Of a stretch of DNA of 19,078 nucleotides, positions 14,851 through 19,078 are shown one piece after another. The translations under genes and the position numbers were made by a program. The notes beneath the pieces were generated by a model, which was not told where the DNA came from, ran no database searches, and saw only the letters and a list, made by a program, of their open reading frames with translations. Numbering within the stretch: the stretch's first letter is position 1; every line of letters starts with the position of its first letter. The stretch is from Candidatus Neomicrothrix sp. UBA6944 (GTDB lineage Bacteria; Actinomycetota; Acidimicrobiia; Acidimicrobiales; Poriferisodalaceae), in contig DJZU01000051.1 in NCBI GenBank assembly GCA_002448715.1, forward strand, positions 5,496-24,573, given 5' to 3'.

Positions 14851-14856
14851 AAAACT
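14851..14856 (+). promoter_or_regulatory. candidate -10 element, DUF3817 gene
   Basis: AAAACT ends 6 nt before ATG 14863 and is preceded by GC, the same arrangement as in front of dapD (9276-9290). No Shine-Dalgarno at a usable distance precedes this ATG. Confidence 0.4.
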
Positions 14857-14862
14857 AGGGCT

Positions 14863-15171
14863 ATGTATCGAATCTTGCGATTGATATCTAGGCTAGAAGC
14901 AGCCAGTTATCTGGTTCTCCTGGTCGCCACAGCCTTCAAGTACTGGGCCGCTTTCGATTGGGGTGTGAAAGTCGTCGGCCCAATTCATGGCGTGCTTTAT
15001 TTAGTTTTCGTCGCGGCGATACTTCGTCAATTCCAACAACTGCGGTGGTCATTTAAGAAAGCGGTGGTAGCTATGGCCCTAGGTTCGATTCCTCTGGGAG
15101 GCTTCTTGGTAGAGCAATGGATTCGACGCGCTGGCACCGAATCACAATCAGCTTCTTCTATTCGCCAATGA
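14863..15171 (+). CDS. DUF3817 family integral membrane protein
   Basis: A 102-aa membrane protein with three predicted transmembrane segments at about residues 11-28, 36-54 and 66-84. The VGPIHGVLYLVF motif (residues 38-49) is characteristic of DUF3817, a small actinobacterial membrane family of unknown role. The N-terminus MYRILRLISRLEAASY also fits. The open frame extends to GTG 14812, inside the divergent gene, but ATG 14863 starts just before the first membrane helix and is backed by a -10-like hexamer. The last 14 nt overlap the 3' end of the convergent enoyl-CoA isomerase gene. No function can be inferred from neighbours. Confidence 0.82.
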   Translation: MYRILRLISRLEAASYLVLLVATAFKYWAAFDWGVKVVGPIHGVLYLVFVAAILRQFQQLRWSFKKAVVAMALGSIPLGGFLVEQWIRRAGTESQSASSIRQ

Positions 15172-15946
15172 AATTCGGGCTCCGTTTCTCTACGAACGCA
15201 GCGATTCCTTCTTGGCCGTCATGGGTTCCCATCGCAGCGGCGATCATCACTCCTTCAACCTCCCCTGCCTGTTCAAGGGGACTATCAAAACCGGCGTAAA
15301 CAATCTGCTTAGCGTGACCTAACGCCCACGCAGGGCCATCGGCAAGTGATTGCGCTAATTCTGCGGTGGCGGTGTCGACTTCGTCATCAGGTACCACCCG
15401 ATTGACTAATCCCCAAGATTCAGCTTCATCAGCCGAAAGGGTTCTATTGGTAAGCGTGAGGTCGAGCATTCGTCTCACACCAATGTGTCGAGCCAGGAAA
15501 TACGTCGATGTGCCATCAGGAGTAACTCCCGCCCGAGTGTAGGCCATCGTGAATTTTGCTGATTCACCGGCAACTACAAGATCAAACGCACTGACAATCG
15601 AAAGTCCCGCTCCACCTGCAGCTCCATTGACGCCGGCCACAAAAGGCTTGGGCATTCGGTTCATCTTGTAAATTCCGCCGTGGAAGTCGGTAAGCATCCC
15701 ACTGGCCAATTTGGGTAGGCCCGCACCAGCCTCGTGAAATTCTTTGAGGTCACCCCCCGCATGAAAAACTTTGCCTTCCGCCGTTACCGATACGGCTTTG
15801 ACTTCTTTATCCCATTCAATTTCGAGCATGACATCACGAAGATCGCGCGAGAACTGCGGGTTAACCGTGTTAGCTCCATTTGCTCGCGTGAACCGGACAT
15901 GCGCAACTCCATCCCGCACATCGTAATTAATTGTTTCTAAATCCAT
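15158..15946 (-). CDS. enoyl-CoA hydratase/isomerase (crotonase fold), PaaG-like isomerase
   Basis: A 262-aa crotonase-superfamily protein. The oxyanion-hole segments are KVFHAGGDLKEF and NGAAGGAGLS. Against rat crotonase, the two catalytic glutamates align with Ser116 (E144) and Tyr136 (E164), so normal hydration is unlikely. Asp144 in AGVTPDGTS matches the acidic residue used by PaaG-type and other enoyl-CoA isomerases, and the segment ARHIGVRRMLDLTLTNRTLSADEAESWGLV (from 152) is isomerase-like. The probable job is shifting a double bond in an acyl-CoA. ATG 15946 has AAAGGA at 15959-15954 with a 7-nt spacer. The gene lies 38 nt downstream of the LLM oxidoreductase on the same strand, so they probably form one transcript. 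Confidence 0.9.
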   Translation of the reverse strand: MDLETINYDVRDGVAHVRFTRANGANTVNPQFSRDLRDVMLEIEWDKEVKAVSVTAEGKVFHAGGDLKEFHEAGAGLPKLASGMLTDFHGGIYKMNRMPKPFVAGVNGAAGGAGLSIVSAFDLVVAGESAKFTMAYTRAGVTPDGTSTYFLARHIGVRRMLDLTLTNRTLSADEAESWGLVNRVVPDDEVDTATAELAQSLADGPAWALGHAKQIVYAGFDSPLEQAGEVEGVMIAAAMGTHDGQEGIAAFVEKRSPNFIGE

Positions 15947-15984
15947 AAGTTCGTCCTTTCGGGTTTCTATCTTCTTGTGTCTCG

Positions 15985-16962
15985 TTATCGTGCCGCTGGG
16001 GCTAAATCTCGTGCCGCTTGCACTGGGTCAATGTCTCCGAACGGCATAATCGAAATAGCCGAGGTCGTTACCCCCATGTCGTGGTATCGGTCTATATGCT
16101 CTCGACACTCTTCTGGGTGGCCATGCACGATTAAGTCATCAACCACATGATCAGGAATCGCGTCTAAAGCTGCTTTGCGATCTCCAGCGACCCATGCAGT
16201 CCACATTCCATCTAGGTCGTCGGAACGACCTAGCCAACGATGAAACTCCGCATAAACGGGAACATTCAAATATGCGGCGATTGCTCGCTTGGCACCGGCA
16301 CGCACCACTTCGACGTCCGGGTTAGGGCAACAAAAAATTCGGGCAACTATTTCCTTGTCAGGGCCACCTTCCTCAACGTAGGGCCTCACCGTGGTTACAT
16401 CTTCAGCTGAGAGCCAGTTAATGATTGCTCCATCGCCTTCGCGTCCTGCTAGACGCAACATGCCCGCTCGCAGAGCTGCGATAAGAATCGGCGGTTGCTG
16501 TTGAGGAACTCGTCTGAGAGTGAATCCCTGAACCTCGAACCCATCATATTGTTCTGTCACCTTTTCGCCAGTTAGCGCTTTGCGCAAGAATCGCACCATG
16601 TCGCGTGTCCGCGCATACGGCTCTTCGAAAGGGATTCCATTCCACGATTCGACTATGACATTCGACGAAGAGCCGATTCCCATAACAAACCTCCCAGGAG
16701 CAGCCTCGCACGCAGACGCTATGTGCTGTGCCATTAGGGCCGGCCCCCGGGTATAAGCGGGAATTATGGCAACTCCCAGACGCATCGTGGGAGCCCATTG
16801 AGACCCCAAGATCAAGGGCGTAAATCCATCGGTACCATCCGCTTCCGAACTCCACAAATCCGTATATCCGAGGTCAGCAAACTCTTTATATAGTTCTTGC
16901 TGCTCGCTTAACGGAGCGTCGAATGGAACGGTAATGCCATAGCGGAATGTCACGTCTTTCAT
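15985..16962 (-). CDS. LLM class F420-dependent oxidoreductase
   Basis: A 325-aa luciferase-like F420-type oxidoreductase, paralogous to the gene at 128. Shared marks are the GYTDLWSSEADGTDGF segment, MRLGVAIIPAYTRGPALMAQ, GRFVMGIGSSSNVIVESWNG, and PPILIAALRAGMLRLAGREGDGAIINW. The last ~110 residues carry the helical C-terminal part found in the TIGR03559-like group. The start ATG 16962 is preceded by AAGGG with a short spacer. It is upstream of, and likely co-transcribed with, the crotonase-fold isomerase gene (38-nt gap). An acyl-CoA redox role alongside the isomerase is plausible but not shown by sequence. Confidence 0.92.
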   Translation of the reverse strand: MKDVTFRYGITVPFDAPLSEQQELYKEFADLGYTDLWSSEADGTDGFTPLILGSQWAPTMRLGVAIIPAYTRGPALMAQHIASACEAAPGRFVMGIGSSSNVIVESWNGIPFEEPYARTRDMVRFLRKALTGEKVTEQYDGFEVQGFTLRRVPQQQPPILIAALRAGMLRLAGREGDGAIINWLSAEDVTTVRPYVEEGGPDKEIVARIFCCPNPDVEVVRAGAKRAIAAYLNVPVYAEFHRWLGRSDDLDGMWTAWVAGDRKAALDAIPDHVVDDLIVHGHPEECREHIDRYHDMGVTTSAISIMPFGDIDPVQAARDLAPAAR

Positions 16963-17022
16963 GTCCCTTGTTTAAGTAAAACTCTGTTCCTGACATTAGC
17001 CAGATCGTCCAAGTATTTACCC

Positions 17023-17040
17023 GCTAACACGCGAGTTAGC
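17023..17040. promoter_or_regulatory. 18-bp near-perfect palindrome, candidate operator
   Basis: GCTAACACGCGAGTTAGC is a dyad in which 16 of 18 positions are self-complementary: arms GCTAAC/GTTAGC and a CGCG core, with one mismatched pair (A/A). It lies in the divergent gap between the LLM oxidoreductase (start 16962) and the small gene at 17084. Size and symmetry fit a TetR-family operator. There is no T-run after it, so a terminator is unlikely. No second copy was seen elsewhere in the window. Confidence 0.5.
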
Positions 17041-17071
17041 CAATAGAGCGTTCAATGTCCCACCCCCATCG

Positions 17072-17077
17072 CAAACT
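17072..17077 (+). promoter_or_regulatory. candidate -10 element, small gene
   Basis: CAAACT (context GCAAACT) ends 6 nt before ATG 17084, repeating the arrangement in front of dapD and DUF3817. Confidence 0.35.
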
Positions 17078-17083
17078 GATTCC

Positions 17084-17251
17084 ATGACCGCACAGCTACG
17101 CCTCATCGAACTGTCCCCACGACAATCGAAGCAACTGAATCACAAACTTGACTCTGCGACCAGAAGTCTAGGACGACAAGGGGTAGCTGCTGCCAGAGTC
17201 GCACTGGCCAACGCTCGCCAGTTACCGGAAGTGGATTTAGATGCTGCATAA
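17084..17251 (+). CDS. small conserved-looking protein, 55 aa
   Basis: A 55-codon open frame: MTAQLRLIELSPRQSK, then a basic, helix-forming stretch TRSLGRQGVAAARVALANARQLP. I recognise a resemblance to very short actinobacterial hypothetical proteins with the pattern GRQGVA.AR.AL..AR, but I cannot name a function. Support comes from protein-like composition, the intergenic position (it fills half of an otherwise empty 388-nt gap), and a -10-like hexamer exactly 6 nt before the ATG with no Shine-Dalgarno. It has no signal peptide or membrane segment. The 98-nt gap after its TAA holds the thiolase promoter. Confidence 0.6.
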   Translation: MTAQLRLIELSPRQSKQLNHKLDSATRSLGRQGVAAARVALANARQLPEVDLDAA

Positions 17252-17338
17252 ACCAAACCGAATTGCACTGTCGATGAGCAGAACTCTGGCTAGCTAATAA
17301 CCACTATCTTTGCGTAGCCGTTCAGCATCGCCGCTGAC

Positions 17339-17344
17339 TAGAGT
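17339..17344 (+). promoter_or_regulatory. -10 element of a leaderless promoter
   Basis: TAGAGT fits TANNNT and ends 6 nt before the thiolase ATG 17351, placing transcription start on the start codon. There is no Shine-Dalgarno. No convincing -35 is seen at 16-18 nt upstream. Confidence 0.55.
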
Positions 17345-17350
17345 TGGTGC

Positions 17351-18517
17351 ATGTCTGAAATCGTGATCGTTGAGGCCGTCCGCTCACCTGTTGGTAGACG
17401 CGGCGGCGACTTAAGTAACATCCATCCGGCTGACCTCCTCAGTGAAGTGCAGACAGCTCTTATTGAACGAAGTGGAGTTGACCCTGCCTCTATTGGGCAA
17501 GTTGTCGGCGGCTGTGTAAGCCAGGCTGGCGAACAAACTGCGAATATCGCTCGGACTGCTTGGCTTGGCGCAGGAATGCCTTTGTCCGTAGCGGCAACGA
17601 CGGTTGACGCACAATGCGGTTCCAGTCAACAGGCGATTTCCTTAGCGTACGGACTGGTTGCGTCGGGTGTAGTTGATAGCGCTGTCGGTTGCGGTGTCGA
17701 ATCAATGACTCGCAACCCTATGGGTTCTTCCTACAAGAAGGGGCAACTCACGGCGACGCCTCGATACAAGGAACATTACGAGTACACGAGTCAATTTCAA
17801 GGAGCAGAACTTTTAGCAAAGAAATGGAACATCAGCCGAGAAGAATGTGATGAGTTCGGTCTGAGAAGCCAGGACAACGCTGCTCGCGCTTGGGACGAGG
17901 ACCGCTTCGCAACTCAAGTAGTGGAAATCGATGTTCCAGTACTTGACGAAGACGGCACCGATACCGGAGAGAGACGACGTGTCTCAAAAGATGGTGGGAT
18001 TCGACCCACTACTCTTGAAGCGCTATCCCAACTAAGCCCGGTGATGGACGATGGGGTGCACACAGCTGGTGCCTCCTCACAAATCAGCGACGGAAGTGGC
18101 GCTGTGCTGTTAATGACCGCCGAAAAAGCTGACGAACAAGGCTTGAAGCCGATAGGTCGGGTTATCGACACCTGCTTAGTCGGAAGCGATCCTGTCCTTA
18201 TGTTGACGGGCCCAATCGAAGCAACTCATCACCTACTAGAACGAAACAACATGTCGATGAGCGACATTGACGTAGTAGAGATTAATGAGGCATTTGCTTC
18301 GGTAGTTCTGGCCTGGGCTCGTGAGATGAGCCCAAACATGGAGACTGTTAACCCCAATGGTGGCGCCATAGCTTTGGGGCACCCTCTTGGAGGCACTGGA
18401 TCAATTTTGATGACCAAGGCAGTTCACGAATTACACCGTGCCGACAAGGAGTTCGGGCTCGTAACGATGTGCTGCGGTGGTGGTCTCGGAACTGGAACAA
18501 TTATTCAACGCATGTAA
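17351..18517 (+). CDS. thiolase family acetyl-CoA acyltransferase
   Basis: A 388-aa thiolase, catalysing thiolytic cleavage of 3-ketoacyl-CoA to acetyl-CoA and a shorter acyl-CoA, or the reverse condensation. The nucleophilic cysteine is Cys89 in TVDAQCGSSQQA. The other active-site blocks are NEAFA (Asn312), NPNGGAIALGHPLGGTGS (His344) and MCCGGGLGTG (Cys374). The N-terminus EIVIVEAVRSPVGRRGGDL is typical, and the length is normal. It appears to be transcribed alone from a leaderless-type promoter and ends 30 nt before the convergent SCP2-domain gene. Acyl chain preference cannot be told; relatives in actinobacteria act in fatty acid, steroid or branched-acid catabolism. Confidence 0.95.
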   Translation: MSEIVIVEAVRSPVGRRGGDLSNIHPADLLSEVQTALIERSGVDPASIGQVVGGCVSQAGEQTANIARTAWLGAGMPLSVAATTVDAQCGSSQQAISLAYGLVASGVVDSAVGCGVESMTRNPMGSSYKKGQLTATPRYKEHYEYTSQFQGAELLAKKWNISREECDEFGLRSQDNAARAWDEDRFATQVVEIDVPVLDEDGTDTGERRRVSKDGGIRPTTLEALSQLSPVMDDGVHTAGASSQISDGSGAVLLMTAEKADEQGLKPIGRVIDTCLVGSDPVLMLTGPIEATHHLLERNNMSMSDIDVVEINEAFASVVLAWAREMSPNMETVNPNGGAIALGHPLGGTGSILMTKAVHELHRADKEFGLVTMCCGGGLGTGTIIQRM

Positions 18518-18547
18518 GAGAGCAGATCAGATTCTCCTACCCAGCAA

Positions 18548-18928
18548 TCAGAACTCAGTGTGGTTCGCCAGTTCGGGCTCTTCGTTGTCGCTGGTTCGCG
18601 AGCGCCATGCTGGCAACACTTCGAGCCAAAGCGTCATGTCGCCACTCATTTTGAGGCGCCCTTTCATGTATTCCGCTGCCGGGTCAGCACTATGCCGGAA
18701 CAAATCGACAGCTAATCCATAAGGAAGGGTCAGTTCTAAATCACGTCCACGACCCGAACCCAGGTAGGCCTCAGTAAGTCGCCCATCTTCTATTAGTGCC
18801 GTTACAGCGATCTTTCCATCAGGAGCACCTTCAATTTTGGCAACTATCATCCCACTCGAGTTACCGAGCTTGGGGCGTTGAGTGGTCACCCACTGTGCAA
18901 CAAATTCTTCGCTAAGAAATTTAATCAC
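18548..18928 (-). CDS. SCP2 sterol-binding-fold domain protein
   Basis: A 126-aa protein consisting of one SCP2-like domain, a fold with a hydrophobic tunnel that binds lipids or acyl-CoA. The diagnostic part is ADPAAEYMKGRLKMSGDM (about residues 81-98), preceded by the beta strands GKIAVTALIEDGR and LELTLPYGLAVDLF. The C-terminus is a polar tail. The start is GTG 18928, overlapping the stop of the upstream Mca-like gene by four bases (GTGA), so the two genes are translationally coupled. A link to mycothiol chemistry is possible, since MDMPI proteins also carry an SCP2-like domain, but this is inference. No catalytic residues are evident. Confidence 0.82.
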   Translation of the reverse strand: MIKFLSEEFVAQWVTTQRPKLGNSSGMIVAKIEGAPDGKIAVTALIEDGRLTEAYLGSGRGRDLELTLPYGLAVDLFRHSADPAAEYMKGRLKMSGDMTLWLEVLPAWRSRTSDNEEPELANHTEF

Positions 18929-19078
18929 TCGGGGTCTCCGATCCGATCTCGTAGCCCGGCAAACAAATCATTTTCGAATTCATCAGTTTCGATCCGAGAC
19001 CTCAGCAACATGTACTCCTCATAAGGGTGGATCGCATCTTGAACTTCTTCGGGCAAACCGAACCAGAAGGGCGAATTG
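18925..19078 (-). CDS. mca: C-terminal end of a mycothiol conjugate amidase (Mca)-like PIG-L deacetylase, partial
   Basis: A frame without stops runs from the window edge to a TGA at 18927-18925 and gives 50 residues. NSPFWFGLPEEVQDAIHPYEEYML and DEFENDLFAGLR (first part read from the edge) resemble the C-terminal tail of Mca, where a Pro-x-E-V-Q...Y.EEY...R segment and DDLFAG close the protein. Mca hydrolyses mycothiol S-conjugates to GlcN-inositol and a mercapturic acid during detoxification. The metal-binding AHPDDE part lies outside the window, so the deacetylase MshB or another PIG-L protein remains possible. It overlaps the SCP2-domain gene through GTGA. This frame was too short or truncated for standard ORF calling. 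Confidence 0.6.
   Translation of the reverse strand, partial: NSPFWFGLPEEVQDAIHPYEEYMLLRSRIETDEFENDLFAGLRDRIGDPE

Noticed and set aside
18518..18547. Possible terminator between the thiolase and SCP2-domain genes
   Set aside because: Only short imperfect complementarity (GAGA/TCTC) and no T-run; not enough to call a terminator.
1..19078. CRISPR arrays, insertion sequences, tRNA or rRNA genes, phage or defence genes
   Set aside because: No regularly spaced repeats, transposase or integrase motifs, tRNA-like cloverleafs or rRNA sequence were seen on either strand.

Overview
The window reads as a dense chromosomal segment of an actinobacterium, most likely a moderate-GC (about 50% by eye), probably marine member of the Acidimicrobiia. 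The clues are three F420-type luciferase-like oxidoreductases, a DinB-type mycothiol-dependent enzyme, the C-terminus of a mycothiol conjugate amidase (Mca)-like protein, a DapD of the mycobacterial type, a DUF3817 membrane protein and several genes that look leaderless (a -10-like hexamer 6-7 nt before the start codon, no Shine-Dalgarno). The taxon is an inference from gene families. There are no rRNA or tRNA genes, insertion sequences, CRISPR arrays or phage genes.

Layout. 1-2515: a possible divergent gene start at the left edge, an LLM oxidoreductase (128), a Mug/TDG-type DNA glycosylase (1230) and msrA on the other strand. 2585-4404: a tight three-gene unit of two hot-dog (MaoC/HTD2-like) dehydratase subunits and an LLM oxidoreductase. 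4423-6124 (minus): a GST-fold protein overlapping a HAD phosphatase, divergent from a mycothiol-type DinB protein (6246-7034). 7054-9124 (minus): a nitronate-monooxygenase-like flavoprotein followed by an SDR. 9290-14127 (plus): dapD, then amidohydrolase, small GIY-YIG-like protein, acyl-CoA dehydrogenase and CaiB-type CoA transferase, the last four almost touching. 14124-14834 (minus): a class I glutamine-amidotransferase-like hydrolase, divergent from DUF3817 (14863-15171). 15158-16962 (minus): an LLM oxidoreductase followed by a crotonase-fold isomerase. 17084-17251: a 55-codon small gene missed by size cut-offs. 17351-18517: a thiolase. 18548-19078 (minus): the end of an Mca-like gene overlapping an SCP2-domain gene.

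The common theme is acyl-CoA and carboxylic acid breakdown: CoA transfer, alpha-beta dehydrogenation, hydration or isomerisation, alcohol oxidation and thiolysis are all represented. F420/flavin redox enzymes and low-molecular-weight thiol enzymes sit beside them. No substrate can be named from sequence. I do not see an obvious new defence or mobile system. The most notable signals are the recurring hexamer-N6/7-start architecture, which changes several start calls; an 18-bp near-perfect palindrome at 17023; a possible methyltransferase remnant in front of the glycosylase; the four-gene amidohydrolase operon with its degenerate GIY-YIG-like member; and two convergent gene pairs whose stop codons share one CTAG palindrome.
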